Source: Candidatus Pelagibacterales bacterium (GTDB taxonomy: Bacteria > Pseudomonadota > Alphaproteobacteria > TMED109). Taken from it: a DNA stretch of 9,397 bases. Under the pieces are notes generated by a model. That model searched no databases. It was not told the origin of the DNA and was given only the letters and a program-made list of their open reading frames with translations. Below are positions 1 to 6,019 of this stretch, one piece after another (positions within the stretch are counted from its first letter, which is position 1; every line of letters starts with the position of its first letter). The DNA lies in contig PBIU01000004.1 of assembly GCA_002720535.1 (NCBI GenBank), forward strand, positions 317,442 through 326,838. Direction: 5' to 3'. The position numbers and the translations under genes were made by a program.

Positions 1-561
1 TCTATTTCATCAAAATTAAATAAAAACCCATGGGAAGTTATTCTTGATCATTTCATTTCCTCTGAAAATGATGAGTTTTTGATGCATACTTTTGAAAATT
101 ATACTCATAACAGTCTAGATGTTATTGCTGAAATGCTTGAATCTGAATATACAATTTGTGGTGTTGGAGATGCTGGTGCACATGTAGCAACAATTTGTGA
201 CGCTAGTTATCCTACTTTTATGGTCCCATTTTGGTCAAGAGATAGAAAAAGAGGAAAATTATTGAACTTAGAATATTTAGTATCTAAACAAACTTTAAAG
301 ACCGCACAAACCTATGGTCTCCTAGATAGAGGAGCCTTAATTGAAGGAATGCGAGCAGATATAAATATTATAGATTATGACAATATTGGTTTAACAAAAC
401 CATGCTTAAGTTATGATTTACCTGCTGGAGGTAAGAGACTAATTCAAAAATCTAAAGGATACAATCATACTTTTGTTAAAGGAATAGAAGTTTCACATAA
501 TGGAGAATTTACCGGACAACTTCCAGGTAAATTAATCAGAGGACATCAATCTATTAATTAA
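1..561 (+). CDS. D-aminoacylase / N-acyl-D-amino-acid deacylase-type amidohydrolase, C-terminal part (5' end outside window)
   Basis: The reading frame is open from the first base, so this is the last 186 codons of a gene that begins upstream; no internal start needs to be invoked. The visible part matches the C-terminal half of the amidohydrolase_3 (D-aminoacylase) family. It has the metal-site motif GVGDAGAH (Asp at about residue 57 of the visible part), then CDASYP, then the C-terminal cap with LLDRGALIEGMRADINIIDYD, YDLPAGGKRL and a GQLPGKLIRG ending. Family members hydrolyse N-acyl-D-amino acids or other cyclic or linear amides in the cytoplasm using one or two zinc ions. Substrate specificity cannot be read here because the N-terminal HxH site is missing from the window. 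It is followed after 18 bp by the crotonase gene and probably shares its transcript. Confidence 0.85.
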   Translation, partial: SISSKLNKNPWEVILDHFISSENDEFLMHTFENYTHNSLDVIAEMLESEYTICGVGDAGAHVATICDASYPTFMVPFWSRDRKRGKLLNLEYLVSKQTLKTAQTYGLLDRGALIEGMRADINIIDYDNIGLTKPCLSYDLPAGGKRLIQKSKGYNHTFVKGIEVSHNGEFTGQLPGKLIRGHQSIN

Positions 562-564
562 TAT

Positions 565-570
565 AAAGGA
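565..570 (+). promoter_or_regulatory. Shine-Dalgarno for the crotonase gene
   Basis: AAAGGA lies 9 nt before the ATG at 580, inside the 18-bp gap after the upstream stop codon. It supports this start and suggests translation within a polycistronic message. Confidence 0.6.
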
Positions 571-579
571 TAAATAAAA

Positions 580-1371
580 ATGAGTAATGATTTAATTGTA
601 AATAAAGAAAATTCTACTGTTACAATAACTTTCAATAGGCCAGAGAGAAGAAATGCTCTTAGTCATGATATGCTAAATGATTTTTATCATGAGCTAATAA
701 AAATAGAAAATGATAGCTCTATAAGAGCAGTAGTAATTACTGGTGCAGGCAACGCCTTCTGTGCTGGTGGTGATCTTAAAGATATGGCAGAAAGAGATAA
801 TGAGAAAGAAACTACTCAAGAGAAAACTAATAATCTGAGACGTATGATGGAAACATCTAGAATTCTTCATGAAATGCCTACTCCTACAATAGCTGTATTA
901 CCTGGTGCTGCTGCTGGAGCAGGATTGTCACTGGCATTAGCATGCGACATTAGAATTGCTAGTGAAAATGCTAAAATAACAACTGCGTTTGCCAAAGCAG
1001 GTTTTCCAGGAGATTTTGGAGGAACATTTTTTCTAACGCAAATGGTTGGTACAGCAAAAGCTAGAGAATTATATTATCTATCCACTATACTTACAGCTAA
1101 TGAAGCCAAAGATTTAGGTATTATAAATAAAGTAGCAACTGATGATGAGCTACAAGCTACCGCAAATGAAATTATAGACCAAATTGCAAATGGTCCTTCT
1201 ACAGCCTTAAGATATATGAAACATAATATGAATCTAGCTGAGGAAGGTAATTTAAATGCATCTTTAGATAGCGAAGCTTTATATCAAACACTATGTAGAG
1301 ATACTGAAGACCACCAAAATGCCGCTAAATCATTTGTTGCAAAACAAAAACCTGTATTTACAGGAAGATAA
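580..1371 (+). CDS. Enoyl-CoA hydratase/isomerase (crotonase) superfamily protein
   Basis: This 263-residue protein has normal crotonase length and fold signatures. It starts with the N-terminal FNRPERRNAL strand. The first oxyanion-hole segment is FCAGGDL (60-66), the second is GAAAGAGLSLAL (109-120) with ACDIRIAS following, and the C-terminal helix region contains TANEAKDLGIINKV (172-185). Such enzymes act on acyl-CoA thioesters in the cytoplasm, by hydration, isomerisation or C-C bond cleavage. By eye alignment, both catalytic glutamates of classical enoyl-CoA hydratase (the CELA and QPE positions) are replaced, by Ser117 and Phe137. An acidic residue, Asp145 in GFPGDFGG, sits where PaaG-like isomerases carry their aspartate. 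An isomerase-like or other reaction is therefore more likely than canonical hydration. The start is supported by AAAGGA 9 nt upstream. It is the second gene of the catabolic cluster. Confidence 0.88.
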   Translation: MSNDLIVNKENSTVTITFNRPERRNALSHDMLNDFYHELIKIENDSSIRAVVITGAGNAFCAGGDLKDMAERDNEKETTQEKTNNLRRMMETSRILHEMPTPTIAVLPGAAAGAGLSLALACDIRIASENAKITTAFAKAGFPGDFGGTFFLTQMVGTAKARELYYLSTILTANEAKDLGIINKVATDDELQATANEIIDQIANGPSTALRYMKHNMNLAEEGNLNASLDSEALYQTLCRDTEDHQNAAKSFVAKQKPVFTGR

Positions 1372-1402
1372 TAAACTATATTAACAATATATATTAATTA
1401 TT

Positions 1403-1410
1403 AAAAGGAA
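1403..1410 (+). promoter_or_regulatory. Shine-Dalgarno for the HAD hydrolase gene
   Basis: AAAAGGAA lies 7 nt before the ATG at 1418. The 46-bp gap 1372-1417 is the longest spacing inside the plus-strand cluster and is otherwise only AT-rich; I see no terminator hairpin in it. Confidence 0.6.
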
Positions 1411-1417
1411 TTCTATT

Positions 1418-2134
1418 ATGTCTATTAAAGATATTAAAGCTCTTACATTTGATACAGGAGGAACCATTTTAGATTGGCATACTGGATTTAAAAACGCCTT
1501 TAAAGAGGCTGGCAATGAGCATAATATAGATATGGATTGGGCAAAAATTACTAATGAACTAAGAAGAAAATCACTCAAATCTGTTTTAAATTTAGGTGAA
1601 CACTCTGCGCCTAAATATAATTTTGATGGTGGACATGAAATAGCACTAAAAGAGATTATTTCTCAATTTAACCTCAATCAATTTACTGATAAAAATATTC
1701 ATGATATTTCATATAAAGCCCCACATAATTTTATAGTTTGGGATGATTTTCCAGGAGCATTAACCAAACTGAAAAAGAAATTTTTATGTGTTTCTTTTAC
1801 TTTGTTAAGCTTTAAATTAATTATAGATACAGCAAGAAAAAATAATTTGACTTGGGATGCAATATTTTCTTGTGAAGGGATTGGAAAATATAAAATATTA
1901 CCTGAAGCCTATGAAACCGCAGCAAAATGGTTACAACTTGATCCAAGCGAATGCGGAATGGTTGCATGCCATAATTTTGATTTAGATGCAGCAAAAAATG
2001 TAGGTTTTAAGACTATATTTGTAAAAAGACCTTTAGAATGGGGCGAAGAAGGCCCTCCAGACCCAGAGGCGAATCCACATCATGATCTAATTGTAAATAA
2101 TTTTAATGAATTAACGGAGTCTTTAGAATGTTAG
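1418..2134 (+). CDS. HAD-superfamily hydrolase, haloacid-dehalogenase type II-like
   Basis: This 238-residue protein has the haloacid dehalogenase Rossmann fold motifs. Motif I is LTFDTGGT (9-16) with nucleophile Asp12, and a cap follows containing RRK at 49-51. Motif II is degenerate around Thr128 in SFTLLSF. The motif III lysine lies in GKYKILPEAYE (156-166). Motif IV is ACHNFDLDAAKNVGF (183-197). The Asp+2 general acid of HAD phosphatases is a glycine (Gly14), as expected for dehalogenase-type members, where that position is not Asp. The family includes (S)-2-haloacid dehalogenases, but many members have no known substrate, so dehalogenation is only a possibility. The stop codon overlaps the next gene by 7 nt, which implies coupled translation with the oxidoreductase. 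Confidence 0.82.
   Translation: MSIKDIKALTFDTGGTILDWHTGFKNAFKEAGNEHNIDMDWAKITNELRRKSLKSVLNLGEHSAPKYNFDGGHEIALKEIISQFNLNQFTDKNIHDISYKAPHNFIVWDDFPGALTKLKKKFLCVSFTLLSFKLIIDTARKNNLTWDAIFSCEGIGKYKILPEAYETAAKWLQLDPSECGMVACHNFDLDAAKNVGFKTIFVKRPLEWGEEGPPDPEANPHHDLIVNNFNELTESLEC
2116..2119 (+). promoter_or_regulatory. Shine-Dalgarno within the HAD gene for the CurA-like oxidoreductase
   Basis: GGAG inside the 3' end of the HAD coding sequence lies 8 nt before the ATG at 2128. It fixes the start that overlaps the upstream stop by 7 nt. Confidence 0.6.
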
Positions 2135-3141
2135 ATATAAATTCACAAATTAATAAACAAATTTATTTAAAAAGCTCACCTAAAGACAAGCTAACTAAAG
2201 AAAATTTTGAGCTTAAAGAGTCAAAAATAAACCATTTAGACAACAACCAAGTTTTAGTAGAGGTAATATATATATCTATTGATGCAGCCAATAGAGCTTG
2301 GATGCAAGGAAGAACATATAGAAGCCAAATACTGCCTGGCGACGTAATGGGAGGATATGCTCTAGGCAAAGTTATAGACTCTAAAAGCAATAAATATAAA
2401 GTTGGCGACTATGTTGAAGGAGACTTGGGTTGGCAAAACTATTCAATAGTAAATGAAGCAGAACTAATTAAAACATCTATAAAATCTAGTGAAAATTTAC
2501 ATATGAGTGTTCTAGGTATAACAGGAAAAACTGCATATTTTGGTTTAGAGTTGGCCGAACTTAAAAAAGGAGAAACGGTTTTAATTTCAGCAGCTGCAGG
2601 AGCGGTAGGAAATGTGGCTGGACAAATTGCAAAAATTCAAGGATGTAAAGTAATTGGAATAACAGGTTCCGATGACAAAGCAAAATGGTTAATAGATGAA
2701 CTAGGCTTTGATGGAGTAATTAATTATAAAAACGATAATTTTGTTAAAGACCTACGTGCTATATGTCCTGAAAAAATTGATGTATATTTTGATAATGTAG
2801 GAGGTCCAATATTTGAATCTGTTCTATTTGCTATGAATAACTTTGGAAGAATTATATGTTGTGGTGCAGTATCTCAATACGATCAAGCAGCACCTCAAAA
2901 TGGTCCTAGAGGAGTACCAGGATTAATAGTTACTAAAAGGCTTTCATTAAAAGGTTTCATTGTTATGGATTTTGAAGATAAAAAACATGAAGCTGAAAAG
3001 CAACTTATGGAATGGATAGATAACAAGCAAATAAAGCCTGCTGAAGATATAATTATAGGTTTAGAAAATACACCAAGCGCTCTAATAGGTTTATTAAATG
3101 GAGAAAATAAAGGTAAAAGAATGGTTAAATTAATCAAATGA
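2128..3141 (+). CDS. NADP-dependent oxidoreductase, CurA / prostaglandin-reductase-like (MDR superfamily)
   Basis: This 337-residue medium-chain dehydrogenase/reductase lacks the catalytic-zinc ligand pattern. The N-terminal GroES-like domain contains ISIDAANRAWM (49-59) and LPGDVMGGYALGKV (69-82). The nucleotide-binding Rossmann domain has AAAGAVGNVAGQIAK (155-169) followed by VIGITGS (175-181). YFDNVGG (220-226) and the closing GKRMVKL are typical of the CurA/leukotriene B4 12-hydroxydehydrogenase group. That family reduces activated C=C double bonds of enones with NADPH in the cytoplasm. The physiological substrate here is unknown. The gene overlaps the HAD gene by 7 nt and the next amidohydrolase by the 4-nt ATGA overlap, so it is firmly embedded in the operon. 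A second, only distantly similar MDR enzyme ends the cluster. Confidence 0.87.
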   Translation: MLDINSQINKQIYLKSSPKDKLTKENFELKESKINHLDNNQVLVEVIYISIDAANRAWMQGRTYRSQILPGDVMGGYALGKVIDSKSNKYKVGDYVEGDLGWQNYSIVNEAELIKTSIKSSENLHMSVLGITGKTAYFGLELAELKKGETVLISAAAGAVGNVAGQIAKIQGCKVIGITGSDDKAKWLIDELGFDGVINYKNDNFVKDLRAICPEKIDVYFDNVGGPIFESVLFAMNNFGRIICCGAVSQYDQAAPQNGPRGVPGLIVTKRLSLKGFIVMDFEDKKHEAEKQLMEWIDNKQIKPAEDIIIGLENTPSALIGLLNGENKGKRMVKLIK

Positions 3142-4151
3142 ATTCTAACGAAGAATGGTTATTAACAAATAAAGAAGAAGCTTTAGAGCCGAATTTGCCT
3201 ATATGCGATCCACACCATCATTTATGGGATTTTAATAAGACTTATATTGAAGAAACTTATCTCCTTCCTGATATACTAAAAGATACAGAATCTGGACATA
3301 ATATAGTCTCAACAGTTTTTATTGAATGTGGTGCCATGTATAATCCAGAACATTCTATAGAAGATCAAGTTATTAATGAAACTGAATTTGTAAATGGTAT
3401 AGCCGCTATGAGCAACTCTGGCTTATATGGCAAGACTAAAATAGCCGAAGGAATAGTTGGAAGTGCTCCCCTTTTATTTGGTGATAAAGTCGCAAATATT
3501 TTAGATAAACATATCAGTGTCGCCCCAAAGAGATTTAAAGGTATTAGATCGCAGGCAGCAATGCATCCTGATGGAACAATTCCTAGTACTAGAGCTCGAC
3601 CCATTGAAGGAGTATATATTAATGATATGTTTCACCAGGGTTTTGCACATTTAGAGCCTAGAAATCTGTCATTTGAAGCTTGGTGTTATCACCCGCAATT
3701 ACCACAATTAATTCAATTGGCTAAGAAATTTCCAAATACATCTATAATACTTAACCATTTTGGTGGTCCTTTAGGTATAGGATCTTTTACTGACAAAGAA
3801 GAAGAAACATATTCTTTCTGGGAGAAACATATTACTGAGTTATCTAAATGCGAAAATGTAGTCGCTAAACTTGGAGGAATAGCTATGGAAATTAATGGTT
3901 TTAAATGGCACCTAAATAAAAAAGCTCCCTCCGGTCTAGAATTGATTAATAGAACAAAAAGATATTACGAAAAAACATTAGATCTTTTTGGAATAGATAG
4001 ATGTATGTTTGAGTCAAATTTTCCAGTAGATAAAATTAGCTGCAGTTATGTAAATTTATGGAATGGTTTTAAGCTGCTAACAAAGGATTATTCTCCAGAT
4101 GAAAGAACTAAACTTTTTCATGACAACGCAACTAGAATTTATAAATTATAA
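3138..4151 (+). CDS. TIM-barrel metal-dependent amidohydrolase (amidohydrolase_2 / COG3618 type)
   Basis: This 337-residue protein starts inside an ATGA overlap with the preceding stop, so translation is probably coupled; no clear SD precedes it. The N-terminal metal motif is CDPHHHLWD (23-31). Other likely active-site positions are RFKGIRSQAAMHPD (132-145), HP at 185-186, NHFGG (206-210) and the C-terminal FESNFPVDK (291-299), where family members carry an aspartate or asparagine near the metal. The family includes 2-pyrone-4,6-dicarboxylate hydrolase and various lactonases and decarboxylases, all acting on carboxylate, lactone or amide substrates in the cytoplasm. Assignment to one reaction is not possible by eye. 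It is a different family branch from the D-aminoacylase-type enzyme at the start of the cluster, so two unrelated hydrolytic steps are probable. Confidence 0.88.
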   Translation: MNSNEEWLLTNKEEALEPNLPICDPHHHLWDFNKTYIEETYLLPDILKDTESGHNIVSTVFIECGAMYNPEHSIEDQVINETEFVNGIAAMSNSGLYGKTKIAEGIVGSAPLLFGDKVANILDKHISVAPKRFKGIRSQAAMHPDGTIPSTRARPIEGVYINDMFHQGFAHLEPRNLSFEAWCYHPQLPQLIQLAKKFPNTSIILNHFGGPLGIGSFTDKEEETYSFWEKHITELSKCENVVAKLGGIAMEINGFKWHLNKKAPSGLELINRTKRYYEKTLDLFGIDRCMFESNFPVDKISCSYVNLWNGFKLLTKDYSPDERTKLFHDNATRIYKL

Positions 4152-4154
4152 TTT

Positions 4155-5132
4155 ATGAAGAATAGTAAATATAGCGCTATTTTATGCAATAGTTTTGGCT
4201 CAATTAATAATATAGATTATGTAAAATTTGATTCTTTACCCATAAAGAGCAATCAAGTTAGGATTCAAGTTAAAGCATGTGGAGTAAACTTTCCAGATAA
4301 ACTTATGATAGAAGGTAAGTATCAATTAAAGCCTTCCCTTCCTTTTATTCCAGGTATGGAGCTCTCAGGTATTATTTCAGAATCTAATAATATTAATTTT
4401 CCAATTGGTACAAAAGTCATATACCAAATGCGATATGGAGCATATTCTGAAGAAGTCATTGCAAATATTGATGATTTAAAAATATTTCCTAAAAATTTTT
4501 CTTTTGAAGAAGCAGCTGGATTTAGTGTTGCTTCACAAACAGCCTATGTTGCACTAATTGAAAGAGCCAATATTATTAAAGGTCAAACAATACTTGTACT
4601 AGGAGGAACTGGAGGAGTTGGGCTAGCCGCAGTTCAACTAGCTAATGCGATAGGCGCTATAGTTATTGCTGTCTGCAGTTCTAAAGCAAAGCAAAAGGAA
4701 GCTATAAAAATTGGAGCTAGATACGCTATTGGATATGAAGATATGATAAATGATGTAAAAGAAATCACAAATCAAAATGGTGTTGATATTATATACGATC
4801 CTATAGGAGGCGAATATTTTTCAAAATCATTAAAAGTAATTAAATGGGGAGGAAAAATACTTGTGATTGGTTTTGCAAGCGGGACTATACCTAATCTTCC
4901 TATAAATATTGCTCTAATAAAAGGCATATCCGTACTTGGTGTAAGAGCTGGTGAATATTTTAGGAAAAATCCAAAATTAAAAAAGCCCGCAATGAATAAA
5001 TTACTAAATATCGCCAATAAAGGTTTAATTACGCCTGTAATTCATGATACACTGAAGCTTAAAGATGCTAGTAAAGCTCTAAAGAGAATAGAAAATAGGG
5101 AAGTTATAGGAAGATTAATTCTTAAGCCTTAA
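4155..5132 (+). CDS. Quinone oxidoreductase-like zinc-binding dehydrogenase (MDR superfamily)
   Basis: This 325-residue protein begins 3 nt after the preceding stop. No SD is visible, so translation is likely to depend on the upstream ribosome. It has the NADPH:quinone reductase layout. The GroES-like domain contains ACGVNFPDKLMIEGKY (41-56), where the usual N-x-x-D quinone oxidoreductase motif is visible, and FIPGMELSGII (64-74). The Rossmann fold carries VLGGTGGVGLAAVQLA (148-163), then YDPIGG (214-219), and the tail is EVIGRLIL. The structural zinc and catalytic cysteine pattern of alcohol dehydrogenases is absent. Family members reduce quinones, enones or acyl-CoA double bonds with NADPH in the cytoplasm. 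It is the last plus-strand gene of the cluster and ends 6 bp from the stop codon of the convergent aldolase gene, with no intrinsic terminator visible between them. Confidence 0.87.
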   Translation: MKNSKYSAILCNSFGSINNIDYVKFDSLPIKSNQVRIQVKACGVNFPDKLMIEGKYQLKPSLPFIPGMELSGIISESNNINFPIGTKVIYQMRYGAYSEEVIANIDDLKIFPKNFSFEEAAGFSVASQTAYVALIERANIIKGQTILVLGGTGGVGLAAVQLANAIGAIVIAVCSSKAKQKEAIKIGARYAIGYEDMINDVKEITNQNGVDIIYDPIGGEYFSKSLKVIKWGGKILVIGFASGTIPNLPINIALIKGISVLGVRAGEYFRKNPKLKKPAMNKLLNIANKGLITPVIHDTLKLKDASKALKRIENREVIGRLILKP

Positions 5133-5138
5133 TAAATA

Positions 5139-5828
5139 TTAATGAATTTCTTCTGCATTATTCATAGCAGCTAGTAACTTATTAATATTAAAATCTGGAG
5201 ATCGTGCAGCTTCTAGAATTACAGCTTCTTTATCCATTTGTTTATTAATAATTTCAGGTAATATTTTAACAACTTCTTTAGGAATAATTACAGCTCCATG
5301 CTTATCAAAATGGACTATATCAGAATCACTTGCCTTCATTCCATATATATTAACCTCTGAGGAAAATTCTAAAACTTGAGTATATGCATGACTAGGTCCT
5401 ATAGAGCCAGCTAGAGCAGAAAAACCATTTGCCCACTGATCTAAGTCTCTAATTACACCATTTGTGACTAAACCCTTAACACCTAATCCCAAATGTATTG
5501 CACTATTTACCTCACCCCAGAATGCACCAAAACCTTCTGGGTTATCTTCATCTTCTATTAGAACTACAGATGGTTTAGGCTCGTCAGCAATATACTTATA
5601 GTAAGCAGTTCTAATTTCTTTAGCATTATCTAAAGGCTTATTTTTACCACTAATTTTAGCTGTTTTTACATACCCACATACTGAGCCATGAACTCCAACA
5701 GCAACTAAAGGTTTAGAAGTAAAACCTATAATTCTTCTATCTGGAGATGCAATGTCTAAAGCATTACAAATAGTTGGAGTGTCCCACGCTTGGAGTTTTA
5801 CTAAATCACTAATCAAAATTTCTGACAT
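5139..5828 (-). CDS. RraA-family protein, probable HMG/CHA-type aldolase
   Basis: This 229-residue protein belongs to the RraA/dimethylmenaquinone methyltransferase fold group. It shows FWGEVNSAIHLGLGVKGLVTNGVIRD (start about residue 103), where Arg127 and Asp128 correspond to the substrate-binding Arg and metal-binding Asp of the family. IYGMKASDSDIVHFDKHGAVIIP (from residue 161) matches the second conserved block. E. coli RraA, the RNase E inhibitor, is about 160 residues; the greater length here fits the 4-hydroxy-4-methyl-2-oxoglutarate / 4-carboxy-4-hydroxy-2-oxoadipate aldolases, which release pyruvate in the cytoplasm. Ring-cleavage-derived acids are the classical substrates. The exact one is not readable. 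It converges on the plus-strand catabolic cluster, which makes a shared pathway plausible but unproven. The start is supported by AAAGGG 8 nt upstream. Confidence 0.8.
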   Translation of the reverse strand: MSEILISDLVKLQAWDTPTICNALDIASPDRRIIGFTSKPLVAVGVHGSVCGYVKTAKISGKNKPLDNAKEIRTAYYKYIADEPKPSVVLIEDEDNPEGFGAFWGEVNSAIHLGLGVKGLVTNGVIRDLDQWANGFSALAGSIGPSHAYTQVLEFSSEVNIYGMKASDSDIVHFDKHGAVIIPKEVVKILPEIINKQMDKEAVILEAARSPDFNINKLLAAMNNAEEIH

Positions 5829-5836
5829 TTTTTTTA

Positions 5837-5842
5837 CCCTTT
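5837..5842 (-). promoter_or_regulatory. Shine-Dalgarno for the RraA-like gene
   Basis: On the minus strand AAAGGG lies 8 nt before the ATG whose first base is at 5828. Only about 40 bp separate the start codon from the porin terminator T-tract, so the promoter must be very close or overlap the terminator, or expression comes from read-through. Confidence 0.6.
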
Positions 5843-5870
5843 AAAATATATAAACATAACAAGTATATAT

Positions 5871-5914
5871 AAAAAAAAAATAAAAAAAAAGGAGACAATT
5901 CCTTGTCTCCTTTT
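5871..5914 (-). terminator. Intrinsic terminator of the porin transcript
   Basis: A perfect 12-bp inverted repeat (arms 5887-5898 and 5903-5914, GGAGAC core) encloses the 4-nt loop 5899-5902, which reads GGAA on the minus strand, a GNRA-type tetraloop. On the minus strand the stem is followed by five U, an A and ten U. Only that direction has a proper U-tract, so it ends transcription coming from the porin, 105 nt past its stop codon. Confidence 0.93.
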
Positions 5915-5928
5915 CTATCAATTATTAT

Positions 5929-5989
5929 GTTCTTTGGAGGAAACGAATAATTGATTTTTCTATGATTAAATATTGAGTTCTTTGGAGGA
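5929..5989. repeat. Pair of 13-bp direct repeats in the porin 3' untranslated region
   Basis: GTTCTTTGGAGGA occurs exactly at 5929-5941 and 5977-5989 on the plus strand, 48 bp apart. Each copy falls at the top of an inverted repeat: 5918-5926/5946-5954 around the first and 5961-5978/5991-6008 around the second. The flanking arms are unrelated in sequence, so this is not a simple tandem duplication of one unit. Confidence 0.9.
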
Positions 5990-6019
5990 TACTTAATATA
6001 AAATCATAAATTATTTACA

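Larger units (their letters stand above)
5871..6008 (-). ncRNA. Candidate 3'-UTR-derived small RNA with two CCUCC (anti-SD) hairpin loops
   Basis: Read on the minus strand, starting 11 nt after the porin stop, there are three stem-loops with almost no spacer. The first (6008-5961) has a 7-bp outer stem, a 2x2 internal loop, a 5-bp stem, one C-A mismatch and 3 bp, closing the 12-nt loop AUCCUCCAAAGA. The second (5954-5918) has a perfect 9-bp stem and the 19-nt loop CGUUUCCUCCAAAGAACAU. The third is the intrinsic terminator. The two hairpins share UCCUCCAAAGAAC exactly, while their stems differ in sequence. That pattern is expected if the loop motif is what is selected. CCUCC equals the anti-Shine-Dalgarno core of 16S rRNA. 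Known alphaproteobacterial sRNAs such as the alpha-r14 and cuckoo/CcsR groups display comparable C-rich loops; kinship with them is not claimed. Whether the RNA is processed from the porin mRNA or has its own promoter is unknown. Confidence 0.6.

Noticed and set aside
2163..2390. Minus-strand open frame inside the CurA-like gene, and similar ones at 1381-1578, 2895-3137, 3365-3604 and 4772-5017
   Set aside because: All lie opposite well-supported enzyme genes, lack ribosome-binding sites and show no domain; they are shadows of AT-rich coding sequence.
5139..5828. RNase E inhibitor RraA as the function of the aldolase-like gene
   Set aside because: At 229 residues it is well beyond the roughly 160 residues of E. 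coli RraA and keeps the aldolase metal and substrate residues, so an enzyme is more likely.
5936..5940. Plus-strand GGAGG at 5936-5940 and again at 5984-5988 as ribosome-binding sites
   Set aside because: No plus-strand reading frame of useful length follows; the first nearby ATG gives only a few codons. The motif makes better sense as CCUCC in minus-strand hairpin loops.
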